Origin: EX4484-217-1 sp964496035
GTDB lineage: Archaea; Thermoproteota; Thermoprotei_A; EX4484-217-1
Assembly (NCBI GenBank): GCA_964496035.1
Contig: CAZBXI010000002.1
Location: 17,858 to 81,857 of the forward strand
Length of the DNA stretch: 64,000 bases
Direction of reading: 5' to 3'
The position numbers were made by a program, and so were the translations under genes. Of this stretch, positions 18,437-27,729 are shown one piece after another (the first letter of the stretch is position 1; each line of letters opens with the position of its first letter). The notes beneath the pieces were generated by a model. That model was not told the DNA's origin and ran no database searches. It saw only the letters and a list, made by a program, of their open reading frames with translations.

Positions 18437-18938
18437 TTCTAAGCACCTTCAATATAATGAGGCCAAATATTGATCCTGGTATGGAACTTAAAGCGAAAAG
18501 CACCCATATAGGGATCAGTGCTCCTGCAACCTTTAAATCACCAATTAGTGGGGCTACCATGTATACTGAGAGAGTTCCTCCAATGAGAACTGTACCTATA
18601 GGCTCGGTTAAGGCAGCATAGTCTACTGCTTCCGGCTTGACCCTTCTAATGATGTAAGCAAATATTCCTACAATAACGCCTCCAGGTATTCCTCCGGGGA
18701 AGGCATATATTGTCCCTACGCCCATAGCGTTTCTAATGACGCCTATTACTGTAGCTATGAGGGCAGCCCATAGGGGGCCTAGAAGCACACCTGCAATAGC
18801 ATTTACCATGTGTTGTCCAGGGTAAGCTTTTGTAGTTAAAAACGGTATGTACAAGAACGGGGCTATGGTAACGCCTAATGCTATAAAAATAGCTGAAAGC
18901 ACTATTTTATTGGAAATTTTTTCGGTGGAAACAACCAT
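18402..18938 (-). CDS. thiW: ECF transporter S component ThiW (thiamin precursor uptake)
   Basis: A 178-residue membrane protein with about five to six helices. The signature YPGQHMVNAIAGVLLGP followed by TIYAFPGGIPGG matches ThiW, the predicted thiazole-specific S subunit of energy-coupling-factor transporters. S components need a separate T subunit and ATPases, which are not in this window. I looked upstream (18939-19088) for a TPP riboswitch and saw none of its conserved elements. It is the first gene of a two-gene unit with the P-loop ATPase. Confidence 0.88.
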   Translation of the reverse strand: MVVSTEKISNKIVLSAIFIALGVTIAPFLYIPFLTTKAYPGQHMVNAIAGVLLGPLWAALIATVIGVIRNAMGVGTIYAFPGGIPGGVIVGIFAYIIRRVKPEAVDYAALTEPIGTVLIGGTLSVYMVAPLIGDLKVAGALIPIWVLFALSSIPGSIFGLIILKVLRIAGKYSATKRK

Positions 18939-19088
18939 AGGCTATGATTCCTCATCATAATCAGAACATATAGGAAACTATTAAACTTTAATCATTGACG
19001 AAATATGGAAAGCTTTAGAAAGTATGAGAAACAGCTTAAATATCACCTGTTTCTAAAGAGTGGATAGCTTAAGAAGAGAGCGAGGAAC

Positions 19089-19625
19089 ATGGGTAAAATA
19101 TCAAGCGGCGCTAAGGCTGGTCTTGTAGGAGGCTTACTAGCAGGCGTGATCGCGGGTGTCATAACATACTCGCAAATGACGATTTTCAAGGAAGAATACA
19201 TGAACATACTTAGAGAAACACTTAAAGAAGCTTTTGAAAAATATGGTGCGCAATTACCTTCGGGAATGTCTCTAGATCAGCTTGTGGAAATATCTTACAA
19301 TACTGGGAGAATTTGGGGTAGTATTGGAGCAATTATAGTTTTCATCATTATCGGAGTAATTGTGGGTTTAGTGTATGCAGTGATTTACAATAAACTTCCA
19401 ACAAAAAGCCCTATACTTAAGGCGCTAACACTTACCTTGGCAATATACGTTATTTGGACAATAATTTCGGAGACCTCAGCTTTCAGTACGGGTCTTCCCG
19501 AACCTAAAACATTACCTCAATGGCTTATATTCTCCGGATATATCATAGGTTTCATTGAGTATGCACTTCTAGGAGCCATTATGGGTGCATTGTACTATAG
19601 GTGGTATATGAGTACAGCTGGGTAA
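19089..19625 (+). CDS. Four-helix membrane protein at head of ABC exporter operon
   Basis: A 178-residue protein. Helix 1 (about residues 10-28) has a Gly-rich GLVGGLLAGVIAGV face; a 50-residue soluble loop follows; three further helices are at about 78-98, 115-130 and 145-172. I do not recognise a family. It is followed within 5 bases by an ABC ATPase, and the four genes to 22766 read as one operon, so it may be an accessory membrane subunit. Confidence 0.7.
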   Translation: MGKISSGAKAGLVGGLLAGVIAGVITYSQMTIFKEEYMNILRETLKEAFEKYGAQLPSGMSLDQLVEISYNTGRIWGSIGAIIVFIIIGVIVGLVYAVIYNKLPTKSPILKALTLTLAIYVIWTIISETSAFSTGLPEPKTLPQWLIFSGYIIGFIEYALLGAIMGALYYRWYMSTAG

Positions 19626-19630
19626 ACACT

Positions 19631-20347
19631 ATGAAGAACTCTGCATTTAAGGAACATACAGAACTAGTTTACGTATTAAACTCGGTGGCGAAGATTTATG
19701 GAAAGGGTAGATTAGCAGTAAAAGCTCTTGACGAAGTATCTTTTAATGTTGGGCGTGGAGAATTTTTAGTTATAATGGGGCCTTCCGGTTCAGGTAAAAC
19801 TACCCTACTTAACATCCTAGGTTTACTCGATAAACCTACTCAAGGGAAAGTGTTTTTCCTGGGAAAGGATGTTAGCAGGCTAAATGATGCTGAAGCTTCG
19901 AAAATTAGAGCTAAACATATTGGTTTTGTTTTCCAAACGTTTAACCTTATACCTTGGCTTACAGCCTTGGAAAATGTAGAGATGGCTTTAGCGATAGCTG
20001 GCTACCCCTTCTATAAACGTAGAAGAAGAGCTAAGGAGCTTTTAGAAGCAGTTGGCCTAGGTAGCCGCTTACATCATAGACCCACAGAGTTAAGTGGTGG
20101 AGAACAGCAAAGAGTAGCAATAGCTAGAGCATTAGCTAATAACCCAGAAGTAATACTTGCTGATGAACCTACAGGTAACCTTGACAGCAAAAGCGGAGAA
20201 GTCGTTATAAATATCCTAAAAGAACTCTCTTTAAAGCAGAACAGAACAGTTATTGTAGCTACACATAATCCAAGAATAGCTAAAGTTGCTGACAGAATAA
20301 TTTATTTACATGATGGGAAAATAGTTAGAGAAGAAGTTGAGGTGTGA
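19631..20347 (+). CDS. ABC transporter ATP-binding protein, MacB/LolD type
   Basis: About 238 residues with all ABC motifs: Walker A GPSGSGKT, a Q-loop in FVFQTFNLIPWLT, the signature LSGGEQQRVAIARAL, Walker B VILADEPTGNLD and the switch His in VATHNPR. The FNLIPWLTALENVEM and DEPTGNLDS spacing marks the MacB/LolD/FtsE branch, which couples to FtsX-fold permeases such as the one encoded two genes downstream. ATG 19631 is preferred; an upstream in-frame ATG at 19601 would overlap the previous gene. Confidence 0.93.
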   Translation: MKNSAFKEHTELVYVLNSVAKIYGKGRLAVKALDEVSFNVGRGEFLVIMGPSGSGKTTLLNILGLLDKPTQGKVFFLGKDVSRLNDAEASKIRAKHIGFVFQTFNLIPWLTALENVEMALAIAGYPFYKRRRRAKELLEAVGLGSRLHHRPTELSGGEQQRVAIARALANNPEVILADEPTGNLDSKSGEVVINILKELSLKQNRTVIVATHNPRIAKVADRIIYLHDGKIVREEVEV

Positions 20348-20349
20348 GA

Positions 20350-21564
20350 ATGAAGAAAATACTATACTTGGTTATAATGCTATCTCTACTCCTAGCTTCC
20401 TTTATAGCCTCCGTTAAATGTAAACATGATGACGTATTATTTCTAGGTGCAAAATGGGGTGTTGAAGAAGTAGACTACATAGCAACGCCAGGTTCAATAA
20501 ACGTAATTACAGTTTATATAACCCCTACGTTAGCTAATGGGTTAAAAGACATAATAGCCGAGTTGCATCTACCTAAACCGCTCACTGGCTTAGATGGAGA
20601 AAGTATTGTAAAGACCTCACACATGGAATTCGTTCCCAAGGGACAAATACTTCCGTTATTGTTTAAGGTAATAGTTCCACTAAATACTTCTGAAGGAAAT
20701 TACACATTCCGACTTAAGATTAAATATACGATATTAGCTCCTTTACCTGAAGAGCGGAAATGGGAGGTAGAGTTTAGCCTACCAATATCTGGTAGAACAT
20801 ACGTTTATACGGAACTTCTGGCAGAAAAACTGGAAAAGGGAAAAGTTCAGAACATCAACTTCAATGTTGTTTACGTAGGTAATGAGCCTGTAGAATTAAA
20901 TATAGACTTCCAGTCAGATGCACTATCCATTCTTGACTATGAACCCAAGGCTCCTATCTTAACCGATAAGCCAGGAAGCTTTAAAGCTAGCGCTAAAGTT
21001 TACTGCCCACCTGACGTTCAAGTAAATGGCCTGCCTATAACTATTACAGTTACATATAAGACTCTGCAAGCTTCGGGTACGTACGCTAAAACGTACATAA
21101 TACCTTTAGCAAGAAAAGCAGAAGTTGTGTTTACAGAAGTACAGTACACTACATCAGGCAGTAGCGTGATTATTAGGGGGCAACTAGTAAATGTAGGAGA
21201 CTATGACGCTAAATACTTAACAGTATATGCGCAAACATTGGATGAAGGTTTAGCTGTAGAAAACCCAACAACATACCTTGGAACATTAGCTGCAGGTGAA
21301 GGAACAAGTTTTCTAATCTACGCTTCAGCAGAGAAGATAGGAAAGTATGGTTTGAAGCTTTCTGCAAAATATTATGGACCAGATATGGAGTGGCATGAAA
21401 CTACGGAAGAAATTAGCATTGAAATCTCAGGTATTGCTGAGGAAAAAGAAAAAATAACTCCTATAAAATATGAGGAAATATTACCAATTATAATAGGACT
21501 TCCAGCAGTAACACTAATCATAGGATTTATTATGGGTCGGTACACGAGGTGGAAGAGTGCTTGA
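20350..21564 (+). CDS. Secreted, membrane-anchored protein of the ABC exporter operon
   Basis: About 404 residues with an N-terminal signal peptide (ILYLVIMLSLLLASFIA), a long beta-rich outer region with Ig/CARDB-like repeats, and one C-terminal helix followed by GRYTRWKSA. It lies between the ATPase and permease genes and overlaps both, so it is likely an outer, substrate-handling partner of the exporter, comparable in position to the adaptor of bacterial MacAB systems but unrelated in sequence. ATG 20350 follows GAGGTG; GTG 20344 is also in frame. Confidence 0.72.
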   Translation: MKKILYLVIMLSLLLASFIASVKCKHDDVLFLGAKWGVEEVDYIATPGSINVITVYITPTLANGLKDIIAELHLPKPLTGLDGESIVKTSHMEFVPKGQILPLLFKVIVPLNTSEGNYTFRLKIKYTILAPLPEERKWEVEFSLPISGRTYVYTELLAEKLEKGKVQNINFNVVYVGNEPVELNIDFQSDALSILDYEPKAPILTDKPGSFKASAKVYCPPDVQVNGLPITITVTYKTLQASGTYAKTYIIPLARKAEVVFTEVQYTTSGSSVIIRGQLVNVGDYDAKYLTVYAQTLDEGLAVENPTTYLGTLAAGEGTSFLIYASAEKIGKYGLKLSAKYYGPDMEWHETTEEISIEISGIAEEKEKITPIKYEEILPIIIGLPAVTLIIGFIMGRYTRWKSA

Positions 21565-22766
21565 ACATAATAGATTTATTGAAGTTTTCTATCAAGGGGA
21601 TTAGAAGTAGAACCTTAAGAAGTGTTTTAACTCTCTTAGGTATTTTAATAGGCGTAATTCTCCTAACTACAGTACTAACGGTTAGCGATAGTGTAACGTA
21701 TTCCTTGGCTTCAATATTTGCTAAGGGCGGGTTAAATAACATATATGTAGCCTACACAACAGCAGAAGGTTTTACATGGACAGACACTTCTCAAATAGAG
21801 AGAATACCTCATGTAGTAGCTGTTTCTCCAAGATTAACAGCAGGGGTTTCAGTAAATTATGGTGGGTTAAGGGAAGAAGCTGTGATCATTGGCTTACCTA
21901 AAGAGAAAATAGCTTTAGTCATACCGGACTTAGAGGTTAAGGAAGGGGCAAAAACTCTTACTTCAACCTATGGTTGCTTTATAGGCTCATCTTTAGCATC
22001 TAAAATAGAGGAGAAAGGTTTGAAAATTAGAGTAGGAGATGTAATCTATGTTAATCTTAGAAATGCACGTATAGCTTTAAGAATTGAAGGAATATTGGAA
22101 CGTTATGGCTTTACATTTATAGGCTACATTGACGAATCACTCATAGTGCCTTACGGTGCTGTTAAAAAACTTATTGAAGAAGCTACTGGTCGTAGAATTA
22201 CCAGATACCAGGAACTCATAGTTACAGCTGATAGCGTAGATAATGTAGATTTCATAACTGAGCATTTAAGGTACCTATATGGGAGAGCCGTTATGATATT
22301 TGCTATAAAGGACGTAGTTAAGTCTATTATTGAAAGCTTAAGAGGTTTCACAATAATTATAGGGGGCATAGCATCTGTAACGTTAATAGTTGCTTCTGTA
22401 GGGGTTATGAACGCCATGTTTACTACGGTTATGGAGAGAACAAGGGTTATAGGGGTTCTAAGGGCGCTCGGTATAAGAAGGTATGAGGTTTTACTTAACA
22501 TAGTTTTGGAGGCTTTAATATTAGCCGTGGTAGCGATAATTTCCGGTATACCTTTAGGGGTGTTTGTAGGGTCGATGCTTATACAAGGAGGATTCTTAGG
22601 GTTTGGAGGGCCTAGGGGAAGCTTAGGAGGAGTAGAATTTATAGTAACTAATCAAACATTAATCATGGTAGCGTCAATAACATTGCTTTTGACGTTAATA
22701 GGTGCTCTACCCCCAGCTTATAGAGCTGCAAAACTTGAACCTGCTCGTGCCCTAAGGTATGAGTAA
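21561..22766 (+). CDS. FtsX/MacB-type ABC transporter permease
   Basis: About 401 residues with the four-helix MacB layout: TM1 near residues 20-40 after LRSVLTLLGILIGV, a large outer domain of about 230 residues, then three helices with the ERTRVIGVLRALGIRRYEVL coupling block and a PAYRAAKLEPARALRYE tail typical of FtsX-fold permeases. It pairs with the ATPase at 19631. Such systems move lipoproteins, peptides or toxins, or transmit force across the membrane; here the cargo is unknown. TTG 21561 follows GAGGTGG; GTG 21549 is also possible. Confidence 0.9.
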   Translation: MNIIDLLKFSIKGIRSRTLRSVLTLLGILIGVILLTTVLTVSDSVTYSLASIFAKGGLNNIYVAYTTAEGFTWTDTSQIERIPHVVAVSPRLTAGVSVNYGGLREEAVIIGLPKEKIALVIPDLEVKEGAKTLTSTYGCFIGSSLASKIEEKGLKIRVGDVIYVNLRNARIALRIEGILERYGFTFIGYIDESLIVPYGAVKKLIEEATGRRITRYQELIVTADSVDNVDFITEHLRYLYGRAVMIFAIKDVVKSIIESLRGFTIIIGGIASVTLIVASVGVMNAMFTTVMERTRVIGVLRALGIRRYEVLLNIVLEALILAVVAIISGIPLGVFVGSMLIQGGFLGFGGPRGSLGGVEFIVTNQTLIMVASITLLLTLIGALPPAYRAAKLEPARALRYE

Positions 22767-23668
22767 TGGCTAAAATACCTATAAGAGGAGAATACGATTT
22801 AGATTTAACAATGTTCCCTTCATTTACATCATCTTTGTTTACTAAACTAAGTAAGGATTATTGGGTTAAAACATATGGAGCCTTCAAAGGGTTAAAGCTT
22901 AAGGTGAGAAACAGCTTTTTAGAATCAAATATCAATAATATCGAAGTTGTTAACCTTCTTTCAGGACTATGGTACGAGCCAAATAGGTACCTAAATGAGC
23001 TGAGTAGAAGTGTAAGGTATAAGGTAGAGTATGTAGTTGATGTTTACGAGAAAATAAGGATTGCCATAAACCCTTATGATAAAGAATTAATGTTTTTAGC
23101 TACTGCTCTTTCGCAGAGAACAAACTACCATGCGAACGTAATAAAGTGGGTTAAACATATCGCATCCTTAGTAGATAGAGGTTTAAGCATTAAGTCAATA
23201 AACCTAATGGATTTAGGCAGAAGTTATCAGCTGAAAAGAGCCAATGTTATTATTAAACATTGCATAAATATTGTTGAGAAAGATAAGGCATTAAGCGTAG
23301 ATGATGTAAAGAAGTTCAAAAAAGTCTTACTTACATGTAAATTTGTAGGACCAAAAGTTGTCAACGCGTACCTAATGTTCACAAGAAAAGCACCCTACAT
23401 AGTACCTGTTGACATACATTTCATTAGGTTTCTAAAGAACTTAAATCTTCTTGAATTCAAGAGAAAGCCTGTTAAAAATTTTTGTGCCAAATATATATGC
23501 GATGAATGCCCATACAGGTACGAGTGTGTAGAAGCACTTGCTATGAAAGTGTTTAAGAATCTTTCCTCATGGATTCAAACGGTAGCTTACGTCCACGATA
23601 AACTATATTGCTCTAGGAACAAATGTAGCTCATGTCCGTTGAGAAGTCTTTGCGTAAAAACTAAATAA
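22766..23668 (+). CDS. HhH-GPD DNA glycosylase with two Cys4 (Fe-S-like) motifs
   Basis: A 300-residue base-excision-repair-type protein. The helix-hairpin-helix and catalytic Lys are in KFVGPKVVNAYL, and the catalytic Asp is in VPVDIHF, as in endonuclease III-like glycosylase/lyases. Residues 240-254 carry C-x4-C-x2-C-x5-C, and residues 282-296 carry a second C-x4-C-x2-C-x5-C. Endonuclease III has a single C-x6-C-x2-C-x5-C loop holding a [4Fe-4S] cluster, so two such motifs are unusual. Its ATG overlaps the stop of the permease gene by one base. Confidence 0.8.
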   Translation: MAKIPIRGEYDLDLTMFPSFTSSLFTKLSKDYWVKTYGAFKGLKLKVRNSFLESNINNIEVVNLLSGLWYEPNRYLNELSRSVRYKVEYVVDVYEKIRIAINPYDKELMFLATALSQRTNYHANVIKWVKHIASLVDRGLSIKSINLMDLGRSYQLKRANVIIKHCINIVEKDKALSVDDVKKFKKVLLTCKFVGPKVVNAYLMFTRKAPYIVPVDIHFIRFLKNLNLLEFKRKPVKNFCAKYICDECPYRYECVEALAMKVFKNLSSWIQTVAYVHDKLYCSRNKCSSCPLRSLCVKTK

Positions 23669-24431
23669 GCTCCTCTGGAATATTGTTTGGACTATATGCT
23701 ATCCGCGGTTTCAAACCATGTTTCTTCAGTAGTTTAACAACATGGGGATATAGAAAAACGTATTCTGGTTCAAGTTCTTCAACAAGTTCATCGTCTATTT
23801 CTCTTAACTTCTCTATTAATAGTTCGAGACTTTCCTTAGAGCTAAAACTCAACATTACAGCTGGGTGCGTAGAAACTCCATAGTCAATAAGGTTTTTAAG
23901 AGCTTTCAACTGCAAATTAAATGCCTCTGGCTCAGCGCCTGTAAGTTTAGCGAATTCTTCGGAAGTACATCCCTTTAGTGATACTCTAACATGTATATTA
24001 TTTTTAAATTTGGAAAGTTCCTTAACATAGTCTCTTTGAGCACCTAAAAGTATACCGTTAGTTTCTAAAATAAATAGATAGTTTGTTCCTTCAAGGAGTT
24101 CAAGTAGCTGAATTAAATGTTTTCTTCCAATTGTCGGTTCTCCGCCACTAACTCTTAGCTGTCTATAACCTCTTTTAGAAGCAATATTTACGAGTTTTAT
24201 GTAAACTTCCTTGGGCGTGTAGAAGCGCCCATATTTGCTCATATTGTCTCTAGGTCTCCAGCTCCAGCAGAATTTGCACCTTAAATTACAACCGACACTA
24301 TCAGCTGTAGCTATGCCTCCGTACCAACGACCTCCGCGAAACCTATAGTACTTTCTAAGCTCTATTTCTCTTTCACTACGAACAACTATTTTCCTTACAG
24401 CTTCAGTGAGCTTTAATGGGTCATAGTACAC
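23661..24431 (-). CDS. Radical SAM protein
   Basis: A 256-residue radical S-adenosylmethionine enzyme. The cluster motif C-x3-C-x2-C is seen in VGCNLRCKFCWSWRP at about residues 47-62, followed by the GGEPT SAM-contact segment. It resembles the uncharacterised archaeal Fe-S oxidoreductases (COG2108-like) that lack auxiliary cluster domains; few further cysteines are present. The substrate is unknown. It converges with the DNA glycosylase gene (8-base overlap) and is divergent from the M23-like gene. Confidence 0.85.
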   Translation of the reverse strand: MYYDPLKLTEAVRKIVVRSEREIELRKYYRFRGGRWYGGIATADSVGCNLRCKFCWSWRPRDNMSKYGRFYTPKEVYIKLVNIASKRGYRQLRVSGGEPTIGRKHLIQLLELLEGTNYLFILETNGILLGAQRDYVKELSKFKNNIHVRVSLKGCTSEEFAKLTGAEPEAFNLQLKALKNLIDYGVSTHPAVMLSFSSKESLELLIEKLREIDDELVEELEPEYVFLYPHVVKLLKKHGLKPRIAYSPNNIPEELI

Positions 24432-24501
24432 TATTTAACAGCACCCATATATTAGATGACTATTTCTCTTTCTAAATAGAACTATTGAGGAAAGGTTAGA
24501 A

Positions 24502-25398
24502 ATGGGTTTCGAAACTATAGCTGAAGCAGCTGGAATCTACCTAAGAATACCGGAAGGCACCCCGTACAGTTTTTACGATTCTCCTTACATTGGACATAGA
24601 AACACTACAGCTATTGATGTTTACTTTGAAAATAATGAAGCACTTTTACCTGTCGATGAAGCTAAGGTTAAAGAGGTAAGGTGGTTTAATGCACCTAAAT
24701 ATAGAGCCGATGGTTGGGATAAAGAACCATTAACGCTTCTTGAACTAGGTGAAAATAAGGTTCTTAAAGTGCTACATGTTAACCCTAAAGTTAATGTAGG
24801 TGAAAAACTATACTTAGGAGACTTTTTCGGTGAATGTATTGTTTCAGGGTATTTATGTCCTTGGAGCGATAGCCATGCGCATTTCGAAATAAGACCTTCA
24901 GAAGACCCATATAGGGCTAGAGGTGCTTACACTTTAAACATAGCTCCTACGGTAGAGAAAATAGAAGAAACATTACGTTTCATACCTAAAACCTACACTG
25001 TAGCTGAAATGAGAAAACACTACATGTGGGTTAAACCTAAAGAAACTGCAAACTACCTAACGGCATTAGTAGCAAAAATTGGTAATAGTCTGGGATATGT
25101 TGACGCCGGTATACCACACTATGGCCTAGGTGGAATACTGTTAAACGGTAGGGTAAATGCCTCTATAGGAGATACGATATATTGGGATTCCATGCAGTTA
25201 GGCTATGTTACCAAGACTTATTCTTTAAGCTTGCTATTTGTTGCCCCTATAGAGGTTTTTGTAGATAATGTTAAGGTTAGAGGTATAGGAACATATATAA
25301 ATGGAAGATTTCTCAAAGTAATCTTTACAGATTCTGCGAAAGAAAAACCATGGAAAGAAGGTGATGAAGTAGAAATAAAAGTGTCGGTGTTGGATTAA
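24502..25398 (+). CDS. M23/LytM-like fold protein of unknown substrate
   Basis: A 298-residue protein without a signal peptide. Two elements recall M23 metallopeptidases: GHRNTTAID (His32, Asp39) and SHAHFEIRPSEDPY (His125, His127), the latter very like the HLHFEIR signature. M23 enzymes cut peptidoglycan, which archaea lack, so the archaeal member must act on something else or be a non-enzymatic relative. The C-terminal half is beta-rich. It shares one base with the start of the HAD gene. Confidence 0.5.
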   Translation: MGFETIAEAAGIYLRIPEGTPYSFYDSPYIGHRNTTAIDVYFENNEALLPVDEAKVKEVRWFNAPKYRADGWDKEPLTLLELGENKVLKVLHVNPKVNVGEKLYLGDFFGECIVSGYLCPWSDSHAHFEIRPSEDPYRARGAYTLNIAPTVEKIEETLRFIPKTYTVAEMRKHYMWVKPKETANYLTALVAKIGNSLGYVDAGIPHYGLGGILLNGRVNASIGDTIYWDSMQLGYVTKTYSLSLLFVAPIEVFVDNVKVRGIGTYINGRFLKVIFTDSAKEKPWKEGDEVEIKVSVLD

Positions 25399-26102
25399 TG
25401 GTCGAAGAGAAAATAGAGCTAATAGCTCTTGACTATCATGGAACGTTATCGTTTAGAAAAAAGTCGAACATTTGGAGTGTAAGCTCTGATGTTGTAGAGA
25501 CTCTACTTAAAGCTAGAAAATACGGGATAAAATTAGCAATAGTAACTAGCGGTTCAGGTAAGACCGTTCCTGGAAATATCAGATCGCTAAGTGATATTCT
25601 AGCCTTCGAAAATGGAACAGTATTCATATATAACGGGAAATGCTTAATGTATAAACCTAAAGAGTGGAATAAAATTAGAGAGTTGTTTCTAACAGAAAAT
25701 ATTAAGCCTAAATCTGTGGGAAGAGTAGTAATAGTTTACGGCATTACCTACTCTGAAAAGATAAGGGAAATCATTTTGAAACATGGTCTCCAAGATTATG
25801 TTAGCACAATTAGAAATGTAAACAGATTGGTAATAGCTCCTAAAAATAGTGGAAAGGATCTAGCACTCAGGAGGATTAAGGAAATACTAAACATTAAAGG
25901 TAAAGTACTAGCATTAGGAGACGGAGAAAACGATGTAGCACTACTTAGAGAAGCAGATATTGGAGTAGCTCCAGCAAACGCTGTTGAAGAGGTAAAGAAA
26001 ATTGCAGATTACATATGTGATAAAACTAACGGAGAATGCGTTAAAGAAGTAATTGAGAACATAATATCACATAATGGAATATTTTACTCTTTTAAACGTT
26101 AA
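25398..26102 (+). CDS. HAD-superfamily phosphatase with altered motif I
   Basis: About 234 residues. The C-terminal motif IV is GDGENDVALLREADIGVAPANA, typical of Cof/phosphoglycolate-phosphatase-like HAD enzymes, with a Lys in NSGKDLALRRI (motif III). Motif I is LDYHGTL: the nucleophile Asp is present but the usual second Asp (general acid/base) is His. It is co-directional with, and one base overlapping, the M23-like gene, so the two may act on linked substrates. It could be a phosphatase with altered activity. Confidence 0.8.
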   Translation: MVEEKIELIALDYHGTLSFRKKSNIWSVSSDVVETLLKARKYGIKLAIVTSGSGKTVPGNIRSLSDILAFENGTVFIYNGKCLMYKPKEWNKIRELFLTENIKPKSVGRVVIVYGITYSEKIREIILKHGLQDYVSTIRNVNRLVIAPKNSGKDLALRRIKEILNIKGKVLALGDGENDVALLREADIGVAPANAVEEVKKIADYICDKTNGECVKEVIENIISHNGIFYSFKR

Positions 26103-26151
26103 ATAATTCTAATACTTAGCTTATACTGAAGATAAATCTAGGATAGACATC

Positions 26152-27729
26152 ATGAGATCAATGCTGTTACTTGCATCCATACTAATACTTGCCTTAGCTA
26201 TACTAAGTTCTCCTACTGAAATATTCTTAAACTACATAATAAAAACTAGTGTAGTTGCGGGAAAAGCCTCAGAACAATACCAAATATTACCTTATATTGA
26301 ACCTAGATCCTACAATATTACAGAGAAGCATGTAGTGGCTAAAGCTAACGGAGGATCAATATACCTCAGACTCATAGCCCTGGATGTATATACTGGCAGA
26401 GGATGGACTATTTCAGAAGTTACTTTAGTAGAATATCCTGAAACAACAATTATAGCCTACAAAGCAGGTATTCTCAAAGAAGTCGAAGTAGTGCTTACAT
26501 TAAATCCTAATAGGTTACCCAGGCTTGGGAAACTTTACATAATACCCTACCCTCAGCCATTAGTAGTTCCTGAAGGAATATTATATATTAAATCATATCA
26601 TCCCGTACTTTACGAGCCATCAGGTATACTTTTTGGGAGCATGGACGTTACTAGAGAAATAATATATGGAATAATCCCTGCATTTGATATTTATCCCAGA
26701 GATAAAGCTTTCATAGCTTCAACGGCGACATTAAGAGATCTTGTTAAGGCAACAAATAGAACCAATACTAGAGTAAACAGAGAACTAACCCTAAGCGTAA
26801 CATCAAGAATATACAACATGTCCAGGAAAATATATGCGCGGTTCGAGAATAAAACATTAAATGAACTACTACTATATATTAAGAATTTCCTAAAGGAGAA
26901 TACTAAGTATTCTAGGGAAGACATTGAATTGCCCTTAGGTAAGGATTTAGTTGATTACTTCCTGTTTGAAAGGAAAAAAGGTACATGCATACACTATGCA
27001 AGCACAGCAGCGATACTATTAAGGCTTATGGGCCTAAGAACTAGAGTTGTTGTAGGCTACTTAGGAGAAACACTAGCTAATGGAACAATAGTATATAGGG
27101 AGCCAGGGCACATGTGGGTTGAAATTCTAATACCATACGTCGGCTGGATACCCTACGATCCATCACCGGAGATAGCTACCACTGCTGAGTCCTTTAGAAG
27201 AACATTAAGGTCCGCTTTAGTGAATATCGCCGTGGTCGAAGAGGAATTCGCCTCAAAACATTTGGAAAACGGAAGAAGAATCAAACTTAAGAGGCTAGAG
27301 TTTAAGAACGAAACATATGCTGAGCCGAGTTTTAGGGAGAAAGAAGCATCATCACTAAGAATAAACATATGGGATTCACTACCGTATATAATGCTAGGCT
27401 TTATGGTACTAGTATACTCTATCTCGGATATTAAAGTAGTATTTGGTAGGCTCTTTAGGCTTTATAGGAAAGAAGAAGTGAGTTTTAAATTTAAAAAGAT
27501 CCTTAAAAATCTAAGCATGAAATACGGTTTAACCATTAATGATTATGAGACGCCAAGAGAAGTTATCAGGAAAATATGTAAGCATATCGGTGATTCAGTG
27601 TTGAGAAAAGCTTTATTATCTACTTTAGAAGCATATGAGCAACTAAGCTACGGCAAGGGTAGCTCTAAAGAATTTTACGATAGGTTAAGAAAGCTTTATA
27701 AGCATAATGGTGAAATTCATGATAACTGA
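26152..27729 (+). CDS. Transglutaminase-like membrane protein with DUF4129 tail (TgpA-like)
   Basis: A 525-residue protein. It has an N-terminal signal/anchor, an outer domain, then a transglutaminase core with Cys in GTCIHYAS, His in GHMWVEI and Asp in YDPSPE at about residues 280-345. A membrane helix lies near 410-425, and the cytosolic tail (YGLTINDYETPREV...) matches DUF4129. Proteins of this build go with MoxR and DUF58 genes in bacteria and archaea. The role is thought to be in envelope-protein processing or complex assembly, but is not defined. Confidence 0.87.
   Translation: MRSMLLLASILILALAILSSPTEIFLNYIIKTSVVAGKASEQYQILPYIEPRSYNITEKHVVAKANGGSIYLRLIALDVYTGRGWTISEVTLVEYPETTIIAYKAGILKEVEVVLTLNPNRLPRLGKLYIIPYPQPLVVPEGILYIKSYHPVLYEPSGILFGSMDVTREIIYGIIPAFDIYPRDKAFIASTATLRDLVKATNRTNTRVNRELTLSVTSRIYNMSRKIYARFENKTLNELLLYIKNFLKENTKYSREDIELPLGKDLVDYFLFERKKGTCIHYASTAAILLRLMGLRTRVVVGYLGETLANGTIVYREPGHMWVEILIPYVGWIPYDPSPEIATTAESFRRTLRSALVNIAVVEEEFASKHLENGRRIKLKRLEFKNETYAEPSFREKEASSLRINIWDSLPYIMLGFMVLVYSISDIKVVFGRLFRLYRKEEVSFKFKKILKNLSMKYGLTINDYETPREVIRKICKHIGDSVLRKALLSTLEAYEQLSYGKGSSKEFYDRLRKLYKHNGEIHDN

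Noticed and set aside
18939..19088. Possible TPP riboswitch upstream of thiW
   Set aside because: The CTGAGA and conserved 3' elements of the THI box were not found on the minus strand.
25398..26102. HAD protein as the missing mannosyl-3-phosphoglycerate phosphatase
   Set aside because: It is 9 kb from mpgS in another operon, and its motif I is altered; nothing specific to MpgP was seen.
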